NCBI RefSeq assembly: GCF_030863805.1
Contig: NZ_CP132957.1
Span: forward strand, 868,001-932,000
Reading direction: 5' to 3'
DNA from: Kineothrix sp. MB12-C1
Lineage (GTDB): Bacteria; Bacillota; Clostridia; Lachnospirales; Lachnospiraceae
Length of the DNA stretch: 64,000 nucleotides
The stretch's first letter is position 1. Every line of letters begins with the position of its first letter. A model generated the notes under the pieces. The model saw only the letters and a list, made by a program, of their open reading frames with translations. It ran no database searches and had not been told where the DNA came from. The position numbers and the translations under genes were made by a program. Positions 43,905 to 51,821 of this stretch are shown here, in pieces.

Positions 43905-45800
43905 CTACATATTCACCCTTTGTAGACAACAGACGGTTTCCACATGATTCGTAAACGGAAACATATCTACAGCCACACCCTTCTCCGCCTTATATCCTTT
44001 CTTCGTCAAATATTCCAGATCCCTTGCCAAGGTCTCAGGATTACAAGATATATAAACAATTTTCTTCGGTTTCAGCATCGCCAATGAATTCAAGAATACT
44101 TCATCGCTGCCTGCGCGGGGCGGATCCATGAATACGGTATCTATTTGTGTTTCTTGTTCTGCGAGTTGCGTCATGAATTCTCCGGCATCTTTTTGGTAGA
44201 ATTGGATGTTGGAGATTTGATTTTGTTTGGCGTTGATCACAGCATCTTTTACGGCATCTTTATTTAATTCCACGCCGATGACCTGCTTTGCTCTATCGGC
44301 AGCCATAATGCCAATTGTTCCGATGCCGCAATAGGCATCGAGTACTGTTTCCTTTCCGGTCAGACCGGCATATTCTATCGCTTTTCCATAGAGCTTTTCA
44401 GTCTGTACGGAATTAACTTGATAGAAAGATTTCGGTGAAATTTTAAATATCTTGCCATTTAATGTATCCTCGATATAACCTTTGCCGTATATTACCTGCT
44501 CTTTATCGCCCAGAACCATACTCGTCTTTCGATCGTTTGTATTGATTACAATGGTTGTAATTTCCGGTTGTAATTTAAGCAGCGCTTTTACAAAGTTATT
44601 TTTAGAAGGCATAATGGGAGATGAAAGAACGAGCACTACCATTATCTGACCGCTGGTATGGCCTACACGCACCATAACATGACGAAGCAGCCCATAGTCT
44701 GTATCTTCATCATAAGTTTTTATTTTAAAGGAAGGAAGCAATTCCCTGATGGAACCTATAATCTCATCCGCTTTCTTGTTTTCTAATAAACATTCCTCTA
44801 CCGGTATGATATAGTGAGTTCCTTCTTTATATACGCCGGAAAGCGGCTTTCCTTTTCTGTCATGAGTGAAGGCGGCACTTACTTTATTCCTATAATGCTC
44901 AGGATTTTCCATACCAATGATACCCTCTAATTTCACAAAGGGCTTCAACAATGCTGCCGTTTCTTTTTCTTTCTGCATAAGCTGCTCATCATACGGCACA
45001 TCTATCATTTTACATCCGCCGCATTCCCCGGATACTTTGCAGCGGCTATTCTTACGCTTTCCTTTGAAACCTTCATTGTTCTTAGGCATTCGCGCTCTTC
45101 CGGTCTCAAACTTTATATTCTTTACCTGCTGTTCATTCTTATCGGCAAACTTCTCTGCGTATTCTCTTCCCTTCCCTGCAGTATTCTTCCCTTTATTGCT
45201 TTGCCAATTCTGTCCGCCGGCACTGCTTCTCTTTTCTTTTTCGTCTTTTCCGTTTCTTTCTTCTCGTTGTCCCCAGTCTCTTACTCTATCCTTATCTCTA
45301 TTTTCACTTTTCCAATCTTGCCTATCAAAGCTACTTCTTCTTTGTTTTTCGCTCGACCAGCTCTGTCCCTTTCCTTTGCCTTTATTTTCACCTTGATGTC
45401 CCTGTTTTCCTGACCCGGCTCTATTTTCCCTCTCACCTTGCCACTTCTTTTCTCTTACCTTATCTTTATTTCCATCTTTATTCTGCCAATTCTCTCTTCC
45501 CCTTTGATTAGTCGGACCTCTTTTCTTTCCGCCTTCTTCTGCATCTCTATTTCTATTCTGATGGCCTTCCTGCTTTCCACCCCAAGAATCTTTTTCCCCC
45601 TGCTGCCTGCTATTCTTTCCATCTGCACGCTTTTCGAATCTATCCTTTCCTGCGCCCGGTGTCGTGTTATCGCCACGGCTGCTACTCTTGCCTTTATATC
45701 CGTCTTTCTTATAATCTCCCTTATTTCCAACACTTTTTTGCTTCCTGTTTTCCTGTCTCATCTCCGGATTTATCCTCTTCGCTTCCATCTTTTTCTTCAC
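43905..45800 (-). CDS. rlmD: 23S rRNA (uracil-5-)-methyltransferase RlmD/RumA-type, with long basic N-terminal extension
   Basis: The start is a GTG at 45800 or ATG four codons later. About 250 N-terminal residues are disordered and rich in Lys, Arg, Gly, Gln and Asn (KKDGYKGKSSSRGDN, RQQGEKDSWGGKQEG). The catalytic part follows: [4Fe-4S] cysteines in CKVSGECGGC, DAYCGIGTIGIMA for AdoMet, FMDPPRAGSDE, and catalytic Cys in YISCNPETLARDLEYL. It methylates a uridine of 23S rRNA. A TRAM domain is not obvious. The last eight residues (CCLQRVNM) come from the integrated element; the native tail lies at 17811-17846. Reading frame and length are preserved, so the protein should stay active. Confidence 0.88.
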   Translation of the reverse strand: MKKKMEAKRINPEMRQENRKQKSVGNKGDYKKDGYKGKSSSRGDNTTPGAGKDRFEKRADGKNSRQQGEKDSWGGKQEGHQNRNRDAEEGGKKRGPTNQRGRENWQNKDGNKDKVREKKWQGERENRAGSGKQGHQGENKGKGKGQSWSSEKQRRSSFDRQDWKSENRDKDRVRDWGQREERNGKDEKEKRSSAGGQNWQSNKGKNTAGKGREYAEKFADKNEQQVKNIKFETGRARMPKNNEGFKGKRKNSRCKVSGECGGCKMIDVPYDEQLMQKEKETAALLKPFVKLEGIIGMENPEHYRNKVSAAFTHDRKGKPLSGVYKEGTHYIIPVEECLLENKKADEIIGSIRELLPSFKIKTYDEDTDYGLLRHVMVRVGHTSGQIMVVLVLSSPIMPSKNNFVKALLKLQPEITTIVINTNDRKTSMVLGDKEQVIYGKGYIEDTLNGKIFKISPKSFYQVNSVQTEKLYGKAIEYAGLTGKETVLDAYCGIGTIGIMAADRAKQVIGVELNKDAVKDAVINAKQNQISNIQFYQKDAGEFMTQLAEQETQIDTVFMDPPRAGSDEVFLNSLAMLKPKKIVYISCNPETLARDLEYLTKKGYKAEKGVAVDMFPFTNHVETVCCLQRVNM

Positions 45801-45987
45801 TCTATATAAATCATTCTTTTTTATTTAACTATTCTCTTACCAGTTATTTTTATCTAGTAAATCATTTAATTAATTACCTTTTATCTAATCATTTTTCAAC
45901 TTATTGACTTCTATACAATACACGTTTATTACCTGATATGCCATGGAACCTTCCTCTCCATTCGGCATTTCCTTCTATCCTTTTTTT

Positions 45988-46821
45988 CTATTCAATCACT
46001 TTCAATATCTTTCTCATTCCATAGGCCACTCCATCTTCATTATGGTGCTTAGTTACATAGTCTGCTGCGGCTTTGCATTCACGGGAAGCATTTTCCATGG
46101 CGATGCCATATCCCACATAGCGAAGCATGTCTACATCATTTTCCGCATCACCGAAAGCCGCTACCTCTTCCCTTTGTAATCCCAGTAGGTTCGCAACGTA
46201 GGCAACACCCATATGTTTTCCTGCATTCTTATGAGAAATCTCCACCAATTGTGAAACCGAGGAGGTTATGTATACTTGACTGGTGCAACGTTCTATCCGT
46301 TTCCATATATCCCTTTTTTCCCTTTCATTTCTCACAATGACATCGATGCTGTCGAGCTTGTCCTTATTTTCCATAATGAAAGAAATAATATCTTCTTTTA
46401 AATGTCTTGTCGATTTCATATATTGTATCGCTTCAGGAGATGCGTTGAAAAGTTCAGGGTTATCTACATATTCTTTTCCGGCATAAGCGACACCGTCGAT
46501 AAATGTTTCATAGGTTACGATATCGTTTTCAGTCTCCTTCATAATGGAGCGGACATCTTCTTCTGTCAGCAGATGCTTATGAAGGCATTTTTCGGTCGGC
46601 ATATGGTATGTAGCTGCTCCATTCCCGGTTACCGCATATTCTATTCCGGCAAAGCTCCGTATCTCTTGCGGCAACGTATGAAAAGAGCGGCCGCTCGCCA
46701 CCACAATATGCAGCCCTCTATCCATTGCCTGCCGTAAAGCAGCGCGGTTTCCTTCTGAAAGGCCTCCTTTTTCATTTAACGTCGTTCGATCTAAATCCAG
46801 CGCGATACACTTAATGTTCAT
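45988..46821 (-). CDS. HAD-superfamily Cof-type phosphatase
   Basis: From the ATG at 46821 the protein is 277 residues; a longer start at 46887 overlaps the upstream gene. Catalytic motif I is DLDRTTLN (second Asp typical of HAD is present as DxDxT with Arg in the x). Motif II falls at VVASGRSF, and motif III and IV are K in EISHKNAGKHMGVAYV with GDAENDVDMLRYVGYGIAM. Cof enzymes remove phosphate from small metabolites. It follows the HD nucleotidase gene and may be in the same operon. Substrate unknown. Confidence 0.85.
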   Translation of the reverse strand: MNIKCIALDLDRTTLNEKGGLSEGNRAALRQAMDRGLHIVVASGRSFHTLPQEIRSFAGIEYAVTGNGAATYHMPTEKCLHKHLLTEEDVRSIMKETENDIVTYETFIDGVAYAGKEYVDNPELFNASPEAIQYMKSTRHLKEDIISFIMENKDKLDSIDVIVRNEREKRDIWKRIERCTSQVYITSSVSQLVEISHKNAGKHMGVAYVANLLGLQREEVAAFGDAENDVDMLRYVGYGIAMENASRECKAAADYVTKHHNEDGVAYGMRKILKVIE

Positions 46822-46870
46822 TTCTATACCTATATCTTTCTCATAACCTGCGGTTTTAACCGCAAATATA

Positions 46871-47446
46871 CTACTTTCTCTTTTCATGTTCCATTTCTAT
46901 TTTTCTTTTCGTATCTTCATTCAATTGCTTCTTAAGCTCCGTCAAATAAGGAGAAAACTCCACTTCCTTCTCCCCATAGGTTAACTGCAAGTCATATTCC
47001 AAAGGAAGCCATGTTTCAATCGATGCCTCATTGTGCTGAAGAACGGCCTCCATCCGATCAAGGCCCTTGCATATCTTCGATTCCAATGTTTTCATCTCTT
47101 TCATTTCGCGGAATAATGAGAGCATTTCCTCCCTCTGTGCCGTGGGCAATTCACTTAAGAGCATCTCAATCGCCTTTTCCTCCGCAATTTCATGGTTAGC
47201 ATTCTTTTCGAAAGCGGGGATATCCCCTGTCACAGCCTCCCCGAAATCATGGAGAAGGCACATAAGAATTACCTTATTCATATCCGCTGTGGGAAAGGCA
47301 TCTTTTGTCAGATATGCCATCACAGCAAGCATAAAACTATGTTCTGCCACACTCTCTTTTCTCCCGCTCGTTGTCCAGGAATGTCTCGTGTTGCATTTTA
47401 ATTTTTCAATCTGCCTGACAAAACGTATCAGTTCCTTAATTTCCAT
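46871..47446 (-). CDS. HD-domain 5'-nucleotidase-like protein (YfbR type)
   Basis: 191 residues from the ATG at 47446, with GGAG 6 bases upstream; a longer form begins at 47458. HD motif residues: H in SVAEHSFMLAV, HD in MCLLHDFGEAVTGDI, and Asp in KGLDRMEAVLQH. The YfbR/HDDC2 family hydrolyses deoxynucleoside 5'-monophosphates. The gene overlaps the alpha/beta hydrolase stop by 11 bases, so they are co-transcribed. Confidence 0.82.
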   Translation of the reverse strand: MEIKELIRFVRQIEKLKCNTRHSWTTSGRKESVAEHSFMLAVMAYLTKDAFPTADMNKVILMCLLHDFGEAVTGDIPAFEKNANHEIAEEKAIEMLLSELPTAQREEMLSLFREMKEMKTLESKICKGLDRMEAVLQHNEASIETWLPLEYDLQLTYGEKEVEFSPYLTELKKQLNEDTKRKIEMEHEKRK

Positions 47447-48548
47447 TTCCGTCTCCATTCCCTGTATATTTCTCCATAAAAGAAATTACTGCCTCCCGAT
47501 AAGTGTCAGGTTCTACCAGATTACTCGTTCCATGTGCTGCTTTCTCCACAATCAGAAGTTCTTTCGGAGCAGCACAAGCCTCATAATTCCTATAGCTCAT
47601 TTCCGTAGGCACAAAGGTATCCTCACTCCCGTGAATGAACAGCACCGGAATATGGTTCTTTTTCATGCAAGCGATCGTACTGCACTCCTTAAAACGGAAT
47701 CCTGCACGGTTTCCCGCTATATAGTCCGCAACATACAGGAACGGAAATCGCGGCAAACGATAGTCTCTTTTTATTACATGGGAAAAAGTTTCCCACGGGG
47801 AAATGAATGCACAATCCGCAATAATTCCTTTTACCTGACTCGGAAGCTCCAATCCTGCTGCCATAAGTACAGTTGCACCTCCCATAGAGATGCCGGATAA
47901 AAAGATACTGCAATTCCCCTCAAATCGACCTGCAATATATTCTGCCCATTGTTTTACATCATATCTTTCCTTCACTCCATAGCAAATATAATCCCCTTCA
48001 CTTTCTCCATGGCTTCTCTGATGGGGCACGAGAAGGTGATATCCCATATCGTGATAGAACTCCACCAACCCGCTGAAATCTCCAAATCCGCCTTCATTTC
48101 GATAGCCATGCATTAATATCATCACTTTATTGGATTCTTGCTCGGCTGGCAGGTAATAGGCAGTTAACTTAAGCCCGTCATAGCTCGTCACTACAATCCG
48201 CTCCTTCTTCTGGTTCAGGAACCATTGTTTTCCTGCTTCTATTTCCGTCTTAAAATCTGCAAATCCCAGTCCTGTTTCTACAGACTCCGCAACTTGTTCA
48301 TTCTTAAGCGCCTTCATCGCACCGCCTGCTCTGTTAATTACAAACTTTACCAAAGGGGTTTCCAGGAACCCACTCCTATTATCCCTTACAATTGCTATCT
48401 TAAAAAGGAGCCAGGACACTCCGTAGACCGGAAGTGTCAAAAATGCCAACGCTCCGCCGAAGGGACGTAACCATCTCATCTTCAAATCGTTTTTTCCCCT
48501 TCCCTTTATTTCCCTTTTTCTCACATCTGTACGATACCCTTTTTTCAT
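47436..48548 (-). CDS. Alpha/beta hydrolase with N-terminal membrane anchor
   Basis: 370 residues. A single hydrophobic span near 28-50 (LAFLTLPVYGVSWLLFKIAI) follows a basic N-terminus. Catalytic triad: Ser in GISMGGATVLMAA, Asp in HGSEDTFVP, His in KAAHGTSNL; the oxyanion phrase is LMHGYRNEGGFGDFSG. Members of this BAAT/dienelactone-hydrolase-like group act as esterases or peptidases. It is likely membrane attached with the catalytic domain on one face. Operon with the HD nucleotidase and HAD phosphatase. Confidence 0.85.
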   Translation of the reverse strand: MKKGYRTDVRKREIKGRGKNDLKMRWLRPFGGALAFLTLPVYGVSWLLFKIAIVRDNRSGFLETPLVKFVINRAGGAMKALKNEQVAESVETGLGFADFKTEIEAGKQWFLNQKKERIVVTSYDGLKLTAYYLPAEQESNKVMILMHGYRNEGGFGDFSGLVEFYHDMGYHLLVPHQRSHGESEGDYICYGVKERYDVKQWAEYIAGRFEGNCSIFLSGISMGGATVLMAAGLELPSQVKGIIADCAFISPWETFSHVIKRDYRLPRFPFLYVADYIAGNRAGFRFKECSTIACMKKNHIPVLFIHGSEDTFVPTEMSYRNYEACAAPKELLIVEKAAHGTSNLVEPDTYREAVISFMEKYTGNGDGNGN

Positions 48549-48612
48549 CTCCTACTCACCCTTTCTTCTGTCACCAGCTAAAGAATATCAAGACCGATGA
48601 ACTGTAATCCAT

Positions 48613-48888
48613 TCACATCTCCCATAACTCTCTTTGTACCTCGTGCTGCTCATTCATCCAATCAACAGCTTCTTCCAGCCCTTCCTGGCTAAACGGGAAT
48701 TCCATACGTTGTTTCTTCGACTCCGGCGTTTTCGCATAGCCAAACGGCTCCGGCCATAAAATCACTTCCAGACTGGTACCATCCTCCCCATCCTTTTTCT
48801 TAAGCATGTAGCGCATACCGCTCATGCTTCCGGTATATTCCTCTCTTTTTATATAATTAAGCACATGAAACTTATCTTTCTCTATCAT
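48613..48888 (-). CDS. Small uncharacterised protein (91 aa)
   Basis: From the ATG at 48888 (GGAG 13 bases upstream; another ATG at 48900 sits too close to it). The sequence is hydrophilic with aromatic residues (VILWPEPFGYAKTPESKKQ) and ends EAVDWMNEQHEVQRELWEM. I recognise no family. It lies downstream of a long intergenic stretch containing a dispersed repeat. Confidence 0.6.
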   Translation of the reverse strand: MIEKDKFHVLNYIKREEYTGSMSGMRYMLKKKDGEDGTSLEVILWPEPFGYAKTPESKKQRMEFPFSQEGLEEAVDWMNEQHEVQRELWEM

Positions 48889-49048
48889 CTTTATAAGCAT
48901 ACTCCTTTCAAAATCTTGGCGGCTTTATGCCGGTGTTCCTGCTTATTTTAAAATTATAACTGAGCTGCTCGTAAAAAACAATCTTCTCCTTAAAAGCCTA
49001 TACTTCTTAGATCTTCATCACAAGCAAATAGATATTAAACCTTTAAGG

Positions 49049-49215
49049 ACAAAAGTGTGCTTCGCCCATTCTCGCGATTTAAACTTTTAGCAGCACAGCT
49101 TTTGTTCCGCGCGCAGCTGCGCATCTTGCACGGAGTGCTTTTATTCTATAGGATTAACAATTTTACACTTTAATGTAACAAGGTGTTTCCTATAGAATAA
49201 CAAAAGTGTGCTTTG
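49049..49215 (+). repeat. Dispersed intergenic repeat, copy A (about 165 bases)
   Basis: This closely matches 62502-62655. Shared landmarks are ACAAAAGTGTGCTTCGC, TCTCGCGATTTAAACTT, CACAGCTTTTGTTCCGCGCG, CACGGAGTGCTTTTATTCTA and TTTACACTTTAATGTAACAA. The last third is bounded by a perfect 13-base inverted repeat (TTATTCTATAGGA, 49141-49153, and TCCTATAGAATAA, 49188-49200). No gene lies in it, nor in the rest of 48901-49305. Confidence 0.75.
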
Positions 49216-49242
49216 TCCGGAGTCAATGAACAAAAATTAACG

Positions 49243-49279
49243 AAAACGGTTATTTCACATTTTTGAAATAACCGTTTTT
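49243..49279. terminator. Terminator downstream of the DUF4003 gene
   Basis: AAAACGGTTATTTCA and TGAAATAACCGTTTTT form a perfect 15-base stem. It lies 27 bases past the DUF4003 stop. Confidence 0.75.
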
Positions 49280-49305
49280 CTTACTTTTGCTATGTATACA
49301 TTATT

Positions 49306-50295
49306 TCAGTTTGATGAAGAGGCGCTGGCCGCTGCCGAAGAGCTTGCCGCTATTGCAGCACACATAGCCGCCTGTTGGGCAACGATCAGTGAAATCGTAC
49401 CGTTTATCGCTGCGGTCTGCATGGTCTCCGCATCCAGATAATCCCTCTGCGCCACAATTCCTGCGTACATCAACCGCTGCTTTCGGGTAATGGCACCGAA
49501 AAATCCAAACCCTTTTTGCTGTGACAGCCAATCATCAATCTCTATGATTTCTTGAATAATTTCATCCAAAGCTCCGCCGGACATTGCTAAAATGCCCAGT
49601 GTCGGCAAATCATAGTCCGTTCCATATTTATGTCCCGCCGCTTTCAGTCCTTCAAAAAGTTCCATCGTCTTTTTACACTTTATATCAGCCTCTCCATCAC
49701 AGAGCGCCAGAGTATGGCTGAGTGACTGAACGGCATTGGGGGAGAAGAAATCGGGCTTCAATATATGATAACATTGCTCTGCATCTTCCAGCATCTTATC
49801 ATCTTCTTTTTCCGAAAGAGCCATAAGGGCACAAAAAGTGCTATCTTCACTCGATGTCAGAAAAGGATGCTCTTGTTTCATCTGGTTGTAGATTTTCCTT
49901 GTCCTCGCTGCAATTTCTTTGTACGAAGAGGGGTCTGCCATCTGTGCAATAAGAATTGCGGAAAGCGGCAGATAGGTGGATGCCCAGAAGTCTTTCTTCA
50001 ATAGCTGGTATACCTGCAAGCCATTTTCCAATGTCTGCTTTGGATCGCTGCTGATTGCCAATATGGAAGCAATCGGTGAGCTGGCCGTACTGCGAAAGTT
50101 GGAAAAAACACTGACGTTTTGTTTGAGTAAATCCTTACACTCCTTCAATACCGACTCATCCACGTTCTTATCTCTTACTGTAAAGATACCGGCACAAGCA
50201 AGATTCAACAAGCCGCCATCCCAAGGAAAAACAGATTTAACCCTATCTCGATTTTTTATCAATTGTTCGCAATTTGTGCGGGTTTGTTCTTTCAT
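49306..50295 (-). CDS. DUF4003-family protein
   Basis: From the ATG at 50295 (GGAGGAGTGTAGC upstream) the protein is 329 residues. It is all-helical in appearance, with repeated segments such as EHPFLTSSEDSTFCALMALS and YDLPTLGILAMSGG that fit DUF4003. The C-terminus is Ala/Ser-rich (AAMCAAIAASSSAAASASSSN). No function is known for the family. Downstream are a terminator and, upstream, the tRNA gene. Confidence 0.75.
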   Translation of the reverse strand: MKEQTRTNCEQLIKNRDRVKSVFPWDGGLLNLACAGIFTVRDKNVDESVLKECKDLLKQNVSVFSNFRSTASSPIASILAISSDPKQTLENGLQVYQLLKKDFWASTYLPLSAILIAQMADPSSYKEIAARTRKIYNQMKQEHPFLTSSEDSTFCALMALSEKEDDKMLEDAEQCYHILKPDFFSPNAVQSLSHTLALCDGEADIKCKKTMELFEGLKAAGHKYGTDYDLPTLGILAMSGGALDEIIQEIIEIDDWLSQQKGFGFFGAITRKQRLMYAGIVAQRDYLDAETMQTAAINGTISLIVAQQAAMCAAIAASSSAAASASSSN

Positions 50296-50345
50296 GCTAC
50301 ACTCCTCCACTTTTCTTTCTATCGTATCAGATTTTTGCATATAAG

Positions 50346-50383
50346 AAAAGACATGCTTTCCTTTGACGGAAAATCATGTCTTC
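50346..50383 (-). terminator. Terminator of the tRNA-Pro gene
   Basis: AAGACATGATTTTCC pairs with GGAAAGCATGTCTT and is followed by TTCTTAT on the minus strand, directly after the tRNA. Confidence 0.6.
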
Positions 50384-50388
50384 TTTAG

Positions 50389-50461
50389 TCGGAGTGACAA
50401 GACTTGAACTTGCGGCCTCTACTTCCCTAAAGTAGCGCTCTACCACCTGAGCCACACCCCG
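50389..50461 (-). tRNA. tRNA-Pro (anticodon AGG)
   Basis: The minus strand folds as a cloverleaf: acceptor CGGGGTG/CACTCCG (one G-U), D arm GCTC…GAGC, anticodon stem CTACT/AGTAG around loop TTAGGGA, T arm GCAAG-TTCAAGT-CTTGT, discriminator A. The anticodon AGG reads CCU proline codons. CCA is not encoded. Confidence 0.88.
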
Positions 50462-50590
50462 AGACGCAAATGTTATTATATATGATTTGCGTCATAAAAT
50501 CAACTATATTTTTACAAATTTTAAAATTTTTAATCTTCGAAGTTTTTCACAGCTTTTTTAAGTAAAATTCAATCGGTTCCTTATCCGCCT

Positions 50591-51772
50591 TTATTTCTTA
50601 TCCGCTCTTTCGACGTTAAGTTTTTTCACATTTTCTGTTTTCTTATCATTTCTTTTATTCACATCCTCGCGAAGAAGTGTATATATCGTAGACACGATAG
50701 GGATGAAGATAAGCATACCTACAACTCCCATCAAGCTTCCGCCAAGCATTACCGCCAACAATACCCATATGGACGGCAATCCCACCGAGTTCCCTACTAC
50801 ATGGGGATAAATGAGATTTCCTTCTATTTGCTGCAAAACGATAAAGAGAACTAAGAACCAAACAGCTTTTATCGGATCGTCTACCATAATGAGGAAAGTA
50901 CCCACGAAGCAGCCGATAAATGCTCCTACAATCGGTATAAGTGCCATAAAGGCGATGAGAACTCCCACCAAAACCGCGTAAGGAAAACCGAATAAGGTCA
51001 TACTCACTACGAACATCGCGCCCAGAATCACAGCCTCTGTACACTGTCCTGCAATAAAGTTGCTGAAGGTTTTACCGGATAATATGAGTACCTTCATGGT
51101 CTTCCCGTATGCCCTTTCGCTTAAATATGCCTGCATAATACGTTTTATCTGTTCTCCCAGCTTTTCTTTCTGCGCCAGAATATAAAAAGAAAAGATAAGG
51201 GCAACAAAGGTATTCACCACTCCGCCGATAATGCTGGAAGCCACTGTCACCGTAGAGATGAGCATACTTCCGAAGCCGTTTCTCAGAAAATTAACAGCTC
51301 CATTCAGCATGGAATTCCATTCCAACTGGTGAGGCATAAACTCTGTCAACGTGGATAGAAGCTGCGGTTGGGATGCGAACATATCCTCCAGCATCTGATA
51401 AACCTCAGTCAGAAACTGCGGTATCTTATTTCCCAGATCGACCAGCGTCTTCGTTACCTGAGGCACCACAATAACTCCTACAAGAAGGAGCGCCAGAATT
51501 ACAAGAGCAAAGGACAGGACAATGCTGACCGGCCTTTTTAATTTTTCCACTCTTGCGTTCTTATTCTTCCCGAATAGCTTTCTCTCAACTGCACTCATCG
51601 GAAGATTCAGTACAAAAGCAATCGCTCCCCCATATAAGAAAGGCTTCATAATACCGATAACAAAGAATATTCCCTGCAGCACTACCTCGAACCTCCATAC
51701 AGCAAGACATATGAGCGCCGTAAAAATAATCAGCCCTCTTATACTTTTCACGTTCTTCTTATTCAAGTCCAT
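50591..51772 (-). CDS. AI-2E-family transporter
   Basis: 393 residues, ATG with CAGGAG 6 bases upstream. It has the AI-2E (TqsA/YdiK-like) layout of about eight membrane segments, with a central soluble region after IPQFLTEVYQMLEDM and the conserved late phrase GALIFIP-like MGVVGMLIFIPIVSTIYTLL. The family has been linked to autoinducer-2 export and to ion or small-molecule transport, so substrate is open. Basic C-terminal tail. Single gene. Confidence 0.85.
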   Translation of the reverse strand: MDLNKKNVKSIRGLIIFTALICLAVWRFEVVLQGIFFVIGIMKPFLYGGAIAFVLNLPMSAVERKLFGKNKNARVEKLKRPVSIVLSFALVILALLLVGVIVVPQVTKTLVDLGNKIPQFLTEVYQMLEDMFASQPQLLSTLTEFMPHQLEWNSMLNGAVNFLRNGFGSMLISTVTVASSIIGGVVNTFVALIFSFYILAQKEKLGEQIKRIMQAYLSERAYGKTMKVLILSGKTFSNFIAGQCTEAVILGAMFVVSMTLFGFPYAVLVGVLIAFMALIPIVGAFIGCFVGTFLIMVDDPIKAVWFLVLFIVLQQIEGNLIYPHVVGNSVGLPSIWVLLAVMLGGSLMGVVGMLIFIPIVSTIYTLLREDVNKRNDKKTENVKKLNVERADKK

Positions 51773-51821
51773 AGTTATCTCCTGTTATTCTCTTTTGGTA
51801 ACAGTTCAGTACCCTCTTTTT

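Larger units (their letters stand above)
17846..43940. mobile_element. Integrative mobilizable element inserted in the 3' end of rlmD (about 26.1 kb)
   Basis: Ends were inferred from the split of rlmD (see 17811 and 43905). A large serine recombinase lies at the left end. Within are mobilisation genes (MobA, MobC, oriT), segregation genes (ParM, ParR-like, ParB), TnpV, and defence-like cargo, plus three later insertion sequences. No mating-pair formation genes (VirB4, coupling protein) are present, so it should depend on a helper for conjugation. The AT-rich cargo at 30.2-37.7 kb differs in composition from the backbone. The exact crossover dinucleotide within GAAAC is not determined. Confidence 0.8.
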
